From Okeania sp. SIO3I5 (GTDB taxonomy: Bacteria; Cyanobacteriota; Cyanobacteriia; Cyanobacteriales; Microcoleaceae): a DNA stretch of 41,120 nt. Positions 1 through 7,934 of the stretch are shown piece by piece. Positions within the stretch are counted from its first letter, which is position 1. Each line of letters begins with the position of its first letter. The notes beneath the pieces were generated by a model, which ran no database searches, was not told where the DNA came from, and saw only the letters and a list, made by a program, of their open reading frames with translations. The position numbers and the translations under genes were made by a program. The DNA lies in contig NZ_JAAHHT010000012.1 in the NCBI RefSeq assembly GCF_010672085.1, positions 1 to 41,120 of the forward strand, read 5' to 3'.

Positions 1-297
1 TATAGTTTTGAGTAGTCGATGAAAGATACTATCTGTTTGCCTTAATCTGAGAAATGCTACTATAGGACAACTCCAAAATTATCCTGATTTTTCAATTTTG
101 AATTTGAGTTTTGCCGAGACTTGAGCCTAAATCTGCAACGTTATAGTTTTGAGTAGTCGATGAAAGATACTATCTGTTTGCCTTAATCTGAGAAATGCTA
201 CTATAGGACAACTCCAAAATTATCCTGATTTTTCAATTTTGAATTTGAGTTTTGCCGAGACTTGAGCCGAAATCTGCAACGTTATAGTTTTGAGTAG
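1..297. repeat. 141-bp tandem repeat, two full copies plus a stub
   Basis: The block at 1-141 is repeated at 142-282 with essentially one visible change (gcctaa versus gccgaa), and a third copy begins at 283 and breaks off after about 15 bases. Nothing in it reads as a gene. It lies just past the rsmI stop codon, so it forms the 3' flank of that gene. The near identity suggests a recent duplication. Confidence 0.9.
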
Positions 298-308
298 GAG
301 GCCAATAA

Positions 309-1148
309 CTATATTTTTAGAGCTATCTGATAAATTTTACTACGGGATAAGTTAATTTTTTGAGCAAGTTGGCGACTAGCTTGGGAACGGGAAATTCCTT
401 GGGCAAAAAGTTCTTGTAACTCCTGTTTAATAGTCTCTTCTGATAATACTGGTAATTCTGGTTCAGCACCTGCAATGACAAGAGTAAATTCTCCTTTTGG
501 TTGATTATTTTGATAATGAATAATTGCTTCTCCAACTGTTCCACGCCAAAATTCTTCATGGAGTTTTGTTAGTTCTCTTGCCAAAACTATTTTTCTATCT
601 CTACCTAATACTTTTTCCAAATCTTCTAGAGTTTGTAATACTCTATAAGGAGACTCATATAAAACTACAGTTTCTAATGAATTAGATAATTTTTCTAGCT
701 GTTCTTGCCGTGGTTTAATTTTGGTAGGTAAAAAACCAATAAATATAAATTTGTTGCTTGGCAGTCCGGAGGCACTTAATGCTGTAATACTAGCAGTAAC
801 TCCTGGTATTGGCACTACAGAAATATTTGTTTCAATACAAGCTTTTACTAATTCATATCCAGGATCTGATATTCCTGGCATTCCCGCATCGGTTACCAGA
901 GCTATTGTTTTTCCTTGATTTAGTTTTTCTATTAATTCCGGTATGCGACTTTGTTCATTATGTTGATGGTAACTTAATTGTGGAGTTTGGATTTGAAAAT
1001 GTTGCAATAATTTGCCTGTGTGACGGGTATCTTCTGCTGCGATTAAGTCTACTTTTTGTAATGTTTTAATTGCTCTAAATGTTGTATCTTCTAGATTGCC
1101 TATTGGTGTACCAACTATGTAAAGACTGCCTGAATTTACTTCACTCAT
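309..1148 (-). CDS. rsmI: 16S rRNA (cytidine-1402 2'-O)-methyltransferase RsmI
   Basis: RsmI uses S-adenosylmethionine to methylate the 2'-OH of C1402 in the 16S rRNA decoding centre, in the cytoplasm. The 279-aa product has the tetrapyrrole-methylase fold signatures in order: LYIVGTPIGNLED near residue 9, AAEDTRHTG around residue 38, LVTDAGMPGISDPG around residue 84, and a PGVTASITALSASGLP loop followed by FIFIGFLP. The length is normal for the family. The start MSEVNSG sits just before the first strand, which is where this family usually begins; a purine-rich stretch lies about 14 bases upstream. It appears to be transcribed alone, with repeat DNA on both sides. Confidence is high because the motifs are diagnostic. 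Confidence 0.97.
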   Translation of the reverse strand: MSEVNSGSLYIVGTPIGNLEDTTFRAIKTLQKVDLIAAEDTRHTGKLLQHFQIQTPQLSYHQHNEQSRIPELIEKLNQGKTIALVTDAGMPGISDPGYELVKACIETNISVVPIPGVTASITALSASGLPSNKFIFIGFLPTKIKPRQEQLEKLSNSLETVVLYESPYRVLQTLEDLEKVLGRDRKIVLARELTKLHEEFWRGTVGEAIIHYQNNQPKGEFTLVIAGAEPELPVLSEETIKQELQELFAQGISRSQASRQLAQKINLSRSKIYQIALKI

Positions 1149-1170
1149 AATTTGACTATCCTACTTCCTA

Positions 1171-1650
1171 TAACTAATAACTGAAGAGGGTAACTTAATG
1201 CTCAAAAAAATCTAATATAAACTTATAAGCAAATTAATAATGAAGTTTTAACTATAATAGCTTTAAGTATTTCTGACCAAAAAATCAGCTCAATAACCTT
1301 TCCTTTTCAGGGGATGAAAAGAATAAACTTTAGTGCTGGGTAATGATAACTGATAACTGATAACTGAAGAGAGTGACTTCATGCTCAAAAATATCTACTT
1401 CAAACTTATAAACAAATTAATAATGAAGTTTTAGATATGATAGCTTTAAGTATTTCTGACCAAAAAATTGACTAAATAACCTTTCCTTTTCAGGGGATGA
1501 AAAGAATAAACTTTAGTGCTGGGTAATGATATAATAACTGATAACTGAAGAGGGTGACTTAATGCTCAAAAAAATCTAATTTAAACTTATAAGTTATAAG
1601 CAAATTAATAATGAAGTTTTAACTCTAATAGCTTTAAGTATTTCTGACAG
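1171..1650. repeat. About 183-bp tandem repeat, three copies
   Basis: Three imperfect copies start near 1181, 1364 and 1545 (judged at the shared ctgaag), giving periods of 183 and 181. The third copy is shorter and carries a small internal duplication of the ataagtt motif. Each full copy holds a small hairpin, CTTTTCA-GGGGA-TGAAAAG. No coding potential is seen. The array fills the spacer between rsmI and the next gene. Confidence 0.85.
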
Positions 1651-1692
1651 AATTGATAATCTGTAACTTGATTAAGTTGCTTTATTCTTGGT

Positions 1693-2124
1693 TTAGTTAA
1701 AGCTACTATTACTTGATTCCCAGTCTGGACAACTTTCATCTTCTACACCATGAGGATGCATTGCACAAACTAATAGATTTCCTCCATAAACTTGACCATG
1801 ATAGTTAATACATCCTCTACACGCTGGATGTTTTTCTAATGTAGGTTCTACACGATCAACTAAATAGTAATCTATATCTTCTTCTTCCTGTGTCTCAACA
1901 TCAGAGTCTGAGTATACTTCAATGGTTGGATCAATTAAATCATTTAAATACTCATTTATTTCGGCAGCAATATTAATCTGTATTTCTTCAGTAATCTCCT
2001 CAGAGAGCTTTCCCCACTCATCAAAAACTTCTGAAATTTCTTCTGCCATTTCATTGAAAAAATTTTCTACCTCCAACACGGCAGTTTCAATTACTTCAAA
2101 GAAGTTTTTTGACCAATCTTCCAT
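1693..2124 (-). CDS. Small acidic conserved protein with C-terminal Cys/His cluster
   Basis: The 143-aa product has two parts. Residues 1-95 are strongly acidic and probably helical, rich in Glu and Asp with regularly spaced Phe, Val and Ile. Residues 98-137 hold a compact motif, HPACRGCINYHG, then VCAMHPHG, then CPDWE. That gives a CxxC pair, a third and fourth Cys and several His, which looks like a small metal-binding (zinc-ribbon or rubredoxin-like) knuckle. I recall this tail from cyanobacterial conserved hypothetical proteins, but know of no assigned function. The start follows an aggtaata purine stretch. It lies in a same-strand series with the phasin-like gene and the SRP RNA. Metal binding is inference. 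Confidence 0.8.
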   Translation of the reverse strand: MEDWSKNFFEVIETAVLEVENFFNEMAEEISEVFDEWGKLSEEITEEIQINIAAEINEYLNDLIDPTIEVYSDSDVETQEEEDIDYYLVDRVEPTLEKHPACRGCINYHGQVYGGNLLVCAMHPHGVEDESCPDWESSNSSFN

Positions 2125-2210
2125 TATTACCTGTCTTTGCTTTGCTTTAAAATTATGAATACTCAGATTCCTTAAATCTTGCCATGAGCCATGATTTTTA
2201 GGTTATAGAT

Positions 2211-2582
2211 TTAGTCTTTTTGTAGGCGACGTAATTCTTCTTGTAAGCTATTTACTTCTTGGCGCATTTTATCTACTTCTGTAGGATTATTATCTGATGA
2301 ATTGTCATCCTCCGAAAGAATCTCTATACGACGTGGTTCATTAGGTCTTGTTTCTGGAGATGAATCTATAGGTGCTTGCTGCATAGCTTTATTCATCATA
2401 TCTTCCACAAATTTACGAGCTTCTTCTGTGGACATTTCACCACGCTTAACCATTTCATCTGCCAGTTTTTGGGTTTCTTTCCTTAATTCTGTTAATTTCT
2501 GGTTGGCTTTCTCGCCTGCATAGGATGCTAATCCTACTCCTAGATAAACGGCCTTTTGAATAATTCCTCCGAAATTATCCAT
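2211..2582 (-). CDS. Phasin-family-like coiled-coil protein
   Basis: The product from Met at 2582 is 123 aa: an N-terminal MDNFGGIIQKAVYLGVGLAS segment, then a charged helical region (KLTELRKETQKLADEMVKRG) and a C-terminal heptad-like tail (VNSLQEELRRLQKD). This is the layout of the small phasin-like proteins common in cyanobacteria, related to polyhydroxyalkanoate granule or polyhydroxyalkanoate-synthase accessory proteins. The frame is open further upstream to an ATG at 2642, but those extra 20 codons run into the SRP RNA sequence, so the start at 2582 is preferred. A binding role on granules is inference from the family name; many members have no tested function. Confidence 0.75.
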   Translation of the reverse strand: MDNFGGIIQKAVYLGVGLASYAGEKANQKLTELRKETQKLADEMVKRGEMSTEEARKFVEDMMNKAMQQAPIDSSPETRPNEPRRIEILSEDDNSSDNNPTEVDKMRQEVNSLQEELRRLQKD

Positions 2583-2609
2583 AACTATATATCCTGGCTC
2601 CTTGAAATT

Positions 2610-2704
2610 GGGTGACCCGGAGTCAACGCCTACCACAAGCATCCCGTGTTGCTGCTACCTTCCGGTCCTGACAAGGTTTGGGCGTTCTGGTCGCGCTGGT
2701 CCGA
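2610..2704 (-). ncRNA. ffs: Bacterial small signal recognition particle RNA (4.5S)
   Basis: On the minus strand the sequence contains the SRP signature around the GGAA tetraloop: aggaccggaaggtagcagca, the bacterial domain IV where Ffh binds. The flanks pair to form the hairpin stem, with GACC at the 5' end matching GGGTC at the 3' end and CAGAACGCC opposite GGCGTT. The size, near 95 nt, fits the short bacterial form. With Ffh and FtsY it targets nascent membrane proteins to the Sec translocon. The ends are estimated from pairing and may be off by several bases. A phasin-like gene begins about 27 bases downstream. Confidence 0.93.
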
Positions 2705-2730
2705 ATCGTTTACTACTATAACACAAATTT

Positions 2731-2997
2731 TTATTCTGCAACTATACACCACTGAAAAATTTCATAAGTGACACAATTATTTTTGATGAGGGGGTCTTCA
2801 GCTACTATTTTTTCTGCTTCTGCCATAGATGCCGCCTCAAATAGTAACATTCCGCCTCCCATTTTTGCCCAGTAACCACTTTTGGCTTTATGTCCTTTAG
2901 CATTTAATTCTTGGACATAAGCTATATGGTCTGGTACATACTGGTCAAATATAGATTTTTCAACTATACCTTTTTCTATTTTGGCAAACCAAGGCAT
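2731..2997 (-). CDS. YciI-like family protein
   Basis: The 88-aa product matches the YciI-like ferredoxin-fold family in size and layout: an N-terminal strand MPWFAKIEKG, a conserved DHIAYVQELNAKGH helix carrying the usual His, a central KSGYWAKMGGGMLLFEA strand pair, and AEKIVAEDPLIKN before the last strand. The usual YciI His-Asp pair is present as DHIAY, and the AEDP motif is conserved. Family members are dimeric; some act as dehydrochlorinase-like or isomerase-like enzymes, but most have no known substrate. It is divergent from thpR with only 32 bases between the start codons. Confidence 0.85.
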   Translation of the reverse strand: MPWFAKIEKGIVEKSIFDQYVPDHIAYVQELNAKGHKAKSGYWAKMGGGMLLFEAASMAEAEKIVAEDPLIKNNCVTYEIFQWCIVAE

Positions 2998-3029
2998 TTT
3001 ATTTTTTTATTTTTTTATTTTTTTATTTT
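2998..3029. promoter_or_regulatory. 32-bp divergent spacer made of an 8-bp-periodic T tract
   Basis: The whole space between the yciI-like and thpR start codons is T-rich, with single A residues at 3001, 3009, 3017 and 3025, an exact 8-base period. There is no room for two conventional promoters or for a ribosome binding site on the thpR side. Promoters for each gene may lie inside the opposite gene, or the tract itself may be a promoter. That is inference. Confidence 0.5.
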
Positions 3030-3584
3030 ATGGGTCAATCAAAACGTTTATTATTTGTGGCTATTGTGCCACCTGAAAATATTCAAAACCAAGTTACGGA
3101 AATTAAGGAATATTTTGCTAGAGAATATAATAGCAGTCATGCTTTAAAGTCTGTGCCTCATATTACTTTACAGCCTCCTTTTAAATGGCCGACTGAAAAT
3201 TTAGCTCTTTTGCAGGAATCTTTAGAGACTTTTGTTCAAAATTGCTCTGCTTTTCCGATTACTTTGTCTGGATTTGCTGCTTTTCCACCTCGTGTTATCT
3301 ATATTAATGTTGTCAAAACTCCAGAACTTTTAAAAATACAAAAAGACTTAATTGGATTTACAGAAACTACTTTGGGAATTGTACATCCCGCTTCTAAAAG
3401 TCGTCCTTTTTCTCCTCATGTTACTGTAGCTTTTCGAGACTTAACTAAACAGAATTTTAGAGCAGCTTGGTTAGAATTTCGGGAGCGATCGCTTGACTTT
3501 GAATTTACAGTTTATCAGTTAACTTTATTAATTCATAATGGTAAGCGGTGGGATATTTGTAATGAGTTTCCTTTTCAGGGTTGA
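3030..3584 (+). CDS. thpR: RNA 2',3'-cyclic phosphodiesterase (2H family)
   Basis: The 184-aa product carries both 2H phosphoesterase signatures: HITLQPPF near residue 45 and HVTVAFRD near residue 130, spaced as in ThpR/LigT proteins. It begins with the usual first strand, KRLLFVAIVPPENIQ. ThpR opens RNA 2',3'-cyclic phosphates to 2'-phosphomonoesters and can show 2'-5' ligase activity in vitro; its physiological substrate is unclear. The closing segment LTLLIHNGKRWDICNEFPF is the family's last strand, so the gene looks complete. There is no ribosome binding site, because the start codon abuts the T-rich divergent spacer. Confidence 0.92.
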   Translation: MGQSKRLLFVAIVPPENIQNQVTEIKEYFAREYNSSHALKSVPHITLQPPFKWPTENLALLQESLETFVQNCSAFPITLSGFAAFPPRVIYINVVKTPELLKIQKDLIGFTETTLGIVHPASKSRPFSPHVTVAFRDLTKQNFRAAWLEFRERSLDFEFTVYQLTLLIHNGKRWDICNEFPFQG

Positions 3585-3792
3585 ATAAATGCGGAATAAT
3601 TTTAATAATTTTGCAGCATAGGTATCTTGCCTTTTCAAGTGGAAATTGGGTTTGGAGACCAAAACCCTACAGTTTTTTTTCAGCAATAAATAATTTACGA
3701 TTACTATATTAGTCAAGCTACGTTTATTAATTATAATAAGCTTTAAATTACATCTCCTATATTTTTAACTCTTCTATTCCTAACAGAAATTT
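3585..3792. other. Spacer with fragments of dispersed repeats
   Basis: The spacer holds a degenerate copy of a short hairpin repeat (gcataggtatcttgccttttc, near 3612) that is better preserved at 10424. It also holds a segment, ggagaccaaaaccctacag at about 3653, that recurs at about 7638 in almost the same form. No gene is seen on either strand. Confidence 0.6.
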
Positions 3793-4041
3793 CTACATCA
3801 TACCTAGACGAATCATTTCAAAACCATGAGCATATATATCCATAAATTTATAGCGTTTTTCTTTCTCCCGAAATTCAATAATACCTATTTCGTCCAGAAA
3901 AGAAACAAACTCTTCAAAATTTCCGACAACGTTTGCTGCTGAATTCTCCCATATTTGTTGTAATTCTTGTTTTTTTAAAAAAGCCGATTTGTCCTTAAGA
4001 GAATAAAAGAAATTATTTAGATTAGGATACTCTTCTTTAAT
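3793..4041 (-). pseudogene. Severed C-terminal tail of the KGGVGR ATPase
   Basis: Directly after the TAA of the ATPase gene, and in the same frame, 82 sense codons run to a TAG at 3795-3793. The translation begins IKEEYPNLNNFFYSLKDK and ends with YKFMDIYAHGFEMIRLGMM. It reads like a winged-helix tail of a large ATPase (FVSFLDEIGIIEF, then a basic strand), not like random sequence. The absence of any other stop over 82 codons in AT-rich DNA supports former coding. One base change (GAA to TAA would suffice) explains the break. The intact protein would be about 898 aa. Confidence 0.75.
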
Positions 4042-6489
4042 TTATTCACATCGCTTTCTTGATGCTTCTTTTAACCCAAATTCTAGAGATTTTCCTTGCA
4101 ATAAACGCTCTGCACTAATTTTAGTTGATGATTTTCCTCTGTAAGTTAATTCTTGTTCTTTTGCTGCTTCTAGTAATATACTTAAACTTCGAGGAAAAGT
4201 TGTACCACTTGAGTCTGTTAATCTTTCATAAACCCATTGAGATACTTTTTTCCCTCTTTTTCCGGCTCGCATACGGCTTCCCCACAGTAATTCTAATGCT
4301 TGATCGAGTTCTTCTTCATCTGCTAGATCAATACTTTCAATAGCAACAGGAGAAACTCGCTCAACTAAATTTTTGAAATCTTTAGACTGTATTGCCTGAC
4401 GAAGCGCTAAACGTAAAAAGTCTATTTGAGTCCACTGTAAAATAATATCCCTTCCAGTAAAATGACTTTTATTATCAAAATTTAAACGATTCCAAATATC
4501 TTCTCTCAAGAAAATTTTAAATCTAATTTCCGTTAGTCTACTCGCATTACAAGACTGAACGAATTTAAATAATCCTGTTAATGCTTGTTGTCTTAATTCT
4601 CCTGCTTCTGAAAAATGTTCATCTAAATCATCGTAAAGAAACCACCATTTTTTAGAGTTGTCTTTCGCTTCTTTATGAAGAATAATATTTACTACGTCTT
4701 TTACTATCAGCCTTAATTTTGAGTTAGTAGATAATTCTAATAAAGCTTCAGTTGATTCAGATTGCCATATATCTTTTGGTAAATTATTAATTATTTTTTT
4801 CAACTCACTAAACTTTTCTCCTTGCTTATTTTCTGGAAATTTCAGTAATTCTTCCTGATAACATCTAAATAGTAAATAAGCTCTCCAAAAAGCTTCCCAT
4901 GTTCCATTATTTTGTTGCAAATTTTGATGAATAATTTGAAATTCATCACTGCCGGGGGAATCTTTTCTAAATCTACCATGTCCCGACAAAAATAAGGTAT
5001 TATCTAACCTTCCAGGAGCTAACATTTGAGCCAGCTCTTGATGTTTTAAAAATAACCAATATAGGGCAGTTTTACCTGTTCCTTTTTTTCCTCGAATTAG
5101 ACAGGTTGTATCATCTAAAAATTTTTCAAAATCAGCAGTCCGCTGAAACAATAATCCTAAATTCTGATTAAGATCGGCTGCATTTACTTCAGGAAATTTT
5201 AGACTTTCAATAATTTCCCATCTTTTTTCAGCAATATTTAAAATACTACTGCGTTGAATTTCATCATTTTTTTCATCAATTAGGTTAGCAATTTTACTAT
5301 AATAAACTTGCATTTCTAGTATGGGATAGCTATTAGCAAAGGCAATTGGTTGAAGATAAGGAACTATTAATAATTCATCATTTTCTGGTTGTTCGTTACT
5401 TGTATTTGAATCCTCTTCATCGGTATCATAGTTTTCATCTGTTCTATTTTTTATACTTTCAAACAATGACTTCCAAGTTTGTTTGACTTTATCTAAACCA
5501 CTATTTTCCACATCAGGTACAGGAGAAAAAACAAAATTAATGGATAAATTTTTCAGACTTTGAAGAGATTCTAGTAGTACCTCTATTCCTTGTTTATTTT
5601 GTTTATTAGGAAAAATAAAAATAATTGCTTCATCAGCAGCTTGAATTAATGATAAAGCACCCCATTGATTAATCCCAGTTCTTGAGTCAATTAAGAGAAT
5701 ATCTGGTTTTAATTGTTCTTGAATTTCCTGCTTAAAAATAGACCAAAGATTTTTGTCTCCATCTATAACAGTTGTGGCATGAAGATCGTCAACTTTAGAC
5801 ACATAATCAAGACTAAGATATCCAGCAGGAACTACAAATACTCTCCCTGTGGCGTTAGGTATTTTAACTTCACTAAATATATCTGTAATTAAAATATTGG
5901 GGTCTACTTCTTCTGGTAAATAAGAACGTTCATAGAAATAATCAACAATTCCATATTTTGGTTGTAACTTAAGGTTAAATGCTGTACTTAAACCAGGTGC
6001 TTCTAGATCTAAATCTACAGCTACAACTTTACGACCTCGCATTGCTAAAATTGAGGCTACATGAGTTAATGCAGTAGTCCTTCCTACTCCTCCTTTAAAA
6101 GAATAAAATGTTACTGTTCTAGGTATACTAGGTTCTTTTTGGGGTAGTTGAAGTTGATTTTGTGGATTTGCTGCTTGGATAGCTAAATCTTGCCAAGTTA
6201 CTAATGAAAATGTATCAGAAATTTGTGGAGGTGAAATATTTAGTGATTCAGCTTCTTGAGGTGTATATAAAGAAAGAAACCCAGGAGATAAATGAGGCAC
6301 CTGAGATTCTAATAAGTTAGAAATTTCTTCTTTCCGCTGAGGGATAGATAAACCAAAAAAGCTGTTGCTAACTAAAGTTAAATTGAGCAAACCTGATGTG
6401 GAAATATTTACATCAACCCACTCTTGAGAATTTTGAATGTATTTGTCTTGGATATGTTGCTTTAGTAATACTTGCCAGTTTTCTTGCAT
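4042..6489 (-). CDS. KGGVGR-motif variant AAA ATPase, C-terminally truncated
   Basis: The 815-aa product has two nucleotide-binding domains. Residues 125-330 form a MinD/ParA-like SIMIBI domain, with FYSFKGGVGRTTA at 128-140 (Arg where ParA/MinD has the second Lys), VDLDLEAPGLS near 158, and DILLIDSRTG at 263-272. An acidic linker around residue 350 leads to a second P-loop, IRGKKGTGKTALYWLF near 465-480, with a Walker B WWFLYDDLDEHF at 615-626, resembling the Sll1717/KAP-like ATPases. Residues 1-120 are an unassigned N-terminal region. The start is set by an AAGGAG site that overlaps the stop of the upstream HEPN-like gene, so the two are probably translationally coupled. Proteins of this kind are often near defence or conflict genes, but a role here is inference. 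An in-frame stop removes about 83 codons. Confidence 0.85.
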   Translation of the reverse strand: MQENWQVLLKQHIQDKYIQNSQEWVDVNISTSGLLNLTLVSNSFFGLSIPQRKEEISNLLESQVPHLSPGFLSLYTPQEAESLNISPPQISDTFSLVTWQDLAIQAANPQNQLQLPQKEPSIPRTVTFYSFKGGVGRTTALTHVASILAMRGRKVVAVDLDLEAPGLSTAFNLKLQPKYGIVDYFYERSYLPEEVDPNILITDIFSEVKIPNATGRVFVVPAGYLSLDYVSKVDDLHATTVIDGDKNLWSIFKQEIQEQLKPDILLIDSRTGINQWGALSLIQAADEAIIFIFPNKQNKQGIEVLLESLQSLKNLSINFVFSPVPDVENSGLDKVKQTWKSLFESIKNRTDENYDTDEEDSNTSNEQPENDELLIVPYLQPIAFANSYPILEMQVYYSKIANLIDEKNDEIQRSSILNIAEKRWEIIESLKFPEVNAADLNQNLGLLFQRTADFEKFLDDTTCLIRGKKGTGKTALYWLFLKHQELAQMLAPGRLDNTLFLSGHGRFRKDSPGSDEFQIIHQNLQQNNGTWEAFWRAYLLFRCYQEELLKFPENKQGEKFSELKKIINNLPKDIWQSESTEALLELSTNSKLRLIVKDVVNIILHKEAKDNSKKWWFLYDDLDEHFSEAGELRQQALTGLFKFVQSCNASRLTEIRFKIFLREDIWNRLNFDNKSHFTGRDIILQWTQIDFLRLALRQAIQSKDFKNLVERVSPVAIESIDLADEEELDQALELLWGSRMRAGKRGKKVSQWVYERLTDSSGTTFPRSLSILLEAAKEQELTYRGKSSTKISAERLLQGKSLEFGLKEASRKRCE

Positions 6490-6495
6490 TTTAAA

Positions 6496-6502
6496 CTCCT
6501 TA
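6496..6502 (-). promoter_or_regulatory. Ribosome binding site overlapping an upstream stop codon
   Basis: On the minus strand the HEPN-like gene ends in TAA, whose last two bases begin AAGGAG. The ATPase ATG follows after seven bases. This arrangement favours coupled translation and fixes the ATPase start. Confidence 0.75.
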
Positions 6503-6853
6503 AAGTGTAGTGGTTTGTTTCTGTAGCCATCCTATAAGCTTCTGATATGTGTTGAACCAGCTTTGATAATTTTCATTATTAACTTCAATACTAGAATAAC
6601 GTATATCTATGAAATGTTGACCGATGGGGTTCTCAATTTCATCCAACCATTTTCGTACTTGAGGGAACTTATCAATTCTAGATTTAAGTTTATTATGTCG
6701 TTTTAATGCTTCTGTATAGCTATGTCCTGGATTAGTAAAAGTATGCCCTGGATTATTGTTATCTGTTTTCCATTCTTTAGTCGCACTTTTTGGTAAAGTG
6801 GCGAAAATCATTGCTTTTAATAAACACTCAATAGTTACACCTCGAAAGTGCAT
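6500..6853 (-). CDS. HEPN-like protein, N-terminally truncated
   Basis: The 117-aa frame starts at the first ATG (MHFRGVTIECLLKAMIF). The RGVTIECLLKA segment is a hallmark of HEPN helix 2, and the HSYTEALKRHNKLKSR segment corresponds to the later HN-rich helix. The frame stays open for 28 codons upstream, to 6937, and reads VEQAAFLERYSDTEIL...IKIAA, which looks like HEPN helix 1, but offers no start codon before it runs into a MITE. So either a shortened protein is made or the gene is dead. HEPN proteins are commonly RNases or nucleotidyltransferase partners in toxin-antitoxin and defence loci. The canonical RxxxxH motif is not evident here, so catalytic activity is uncertain. Confidence 0.65.
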   Translation of the reverse strand: MHFRGVTIECLLKAMIFATLPKSATKEWKTDNNNPGHTFTNPGHSYTEALKRHNKLKSRIDKFPQVRKWLDEIENPIGQHFIDIRYSSIEVNNENYQSWFNTYQKLIGWLQKQTTTL

Positions 6854-6921
6854 AGCTGCAATTTTTATTCCCGATTTATCTAATATTTCTGTATCAGAAT
6901 AGCGTTCTAGAAAAGCCGCTT

Positions 6922-7056
6922 GTTCAACAATTAATAATTAATAATTAATAATTAATAATTACCTCTCCTTGAAACTGATAGGATTGACTAATTATGAAAA
7001 TTTTTATTTATTATATCCTATCCAAGGGGAGGCTTTAAACCAGAATTTTTCGGTAA
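6922..7056 (-). mobile_element. MITE-like foldback, 'CCTCTCC' family, copy 1
   Basis: About 135 bp. CCTCTCCTTG pairs with CAAGGGGAGG and GATAGGAT with ATCCTATC, so the core folds into a long hairpin. One end is ttaccgaaaaatt on the minus strand; the other is a run of the AT-rich heptamer attaata. A near-identical copy lies in opposite orientation at 32889-33030. It abuts the HEPN-like frame and probably removed its start. Confidence 0.85.
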
Positions 7057-7934
7057 TCTTCCATAAATCAAAACTATATTTTTTTGATAATTTAACTTTA
7101 ATATTAAACCTTGGAGGTTTTAACTAATTCAGAAGTCAGAAGTCAGAAGTCAGAAGTTGTTTTTGTAACGGGGATTAGAGCAACACTTTAAAAACATTTC
7201 GCCTTAAAAGTCCTTGATATAAACCCAATTATTTTAGTAAGTTGCCAAACCTAACTCTAAAGTGTGGCAATTGAAAAACTGGCATCTTTATCTCAGAAGC
7301 AATTTACTATTTAAAGGAGAATTTAACTAATCTAACTTATAAATTATATAGCAATCCTAGATAGGTTTTCATTAATGGATAATCGATAATTACCTCTTTC
7401 TAAAAGGGAAAGGATTGACGCGGTAGGGAAAAAATTTATTTCTTGAGGGGAGATTGGATCTGGCGCCGGTAACCCATCCATCCCATCCTAACGGACTGCT
7501 CCGCTTGCCAACTGCTTTTTTGCCCTTGAAAGACGAGGTTATAAACCTAAATTATCTAATTATTTAATCGTTTAATTATTAATTATTTCGGTTAGATTTT
7601 ATCTAACGGGGAAATTCCTTATGCGCTTGGGGAAAGGAGACCAAACCCCTACAGTTTTTTTCAGGAATGATTTATTATGGCTATATAAGTTGCCAAATCT
7701 AAGTATAACAAGCAAATTATCCTCCTAATATGTACTTTGTCAATCAGCTTTTATGCCAGTTTCGAGAAGTACAAGTTATACAATGTGGCAATTGAAAAAC
7801 TGGCATCTCTCTCTCAGAGACGATTTACTATTTAGAGGAAAATGTAACTAACTTCGGTTCAATAATTATTAATTAAAAAGGAGATAATTTAAACCTTAAT
7901 CATTAATGATTTAGTCAATAAAAATTAAAAACTA
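7057..7934. repeat. Repeat-filled spacer before the DUF2157 gene
   Basis: Contents in order: a TCAGAAG heptamer repeat at 7133-7158; a segment at about 7240-7330 (ttgccaaacctaac to a Shine-Dalgarno-like aaaggagaa) that recurs in longer form at about 7690-7850; a diverged member of the CCTCTCC family at 7380-7594 with a GC-richer insertion; and the short repeat ggagaccaaacccctacag at about 7638. The second copy also holds ATGCCAGTTT and AAACTGGCAT as inverted arms around 7751 and 7795. No gene is seen. Confidence 0.7.

Noticed and set aside
4042-6489. Chromosome or plasmid partition ParA
   Set aside because: The P-loop is the KGGVGR variant, a second P-loop domain follows, and there is no ParB gene or parS-like array.
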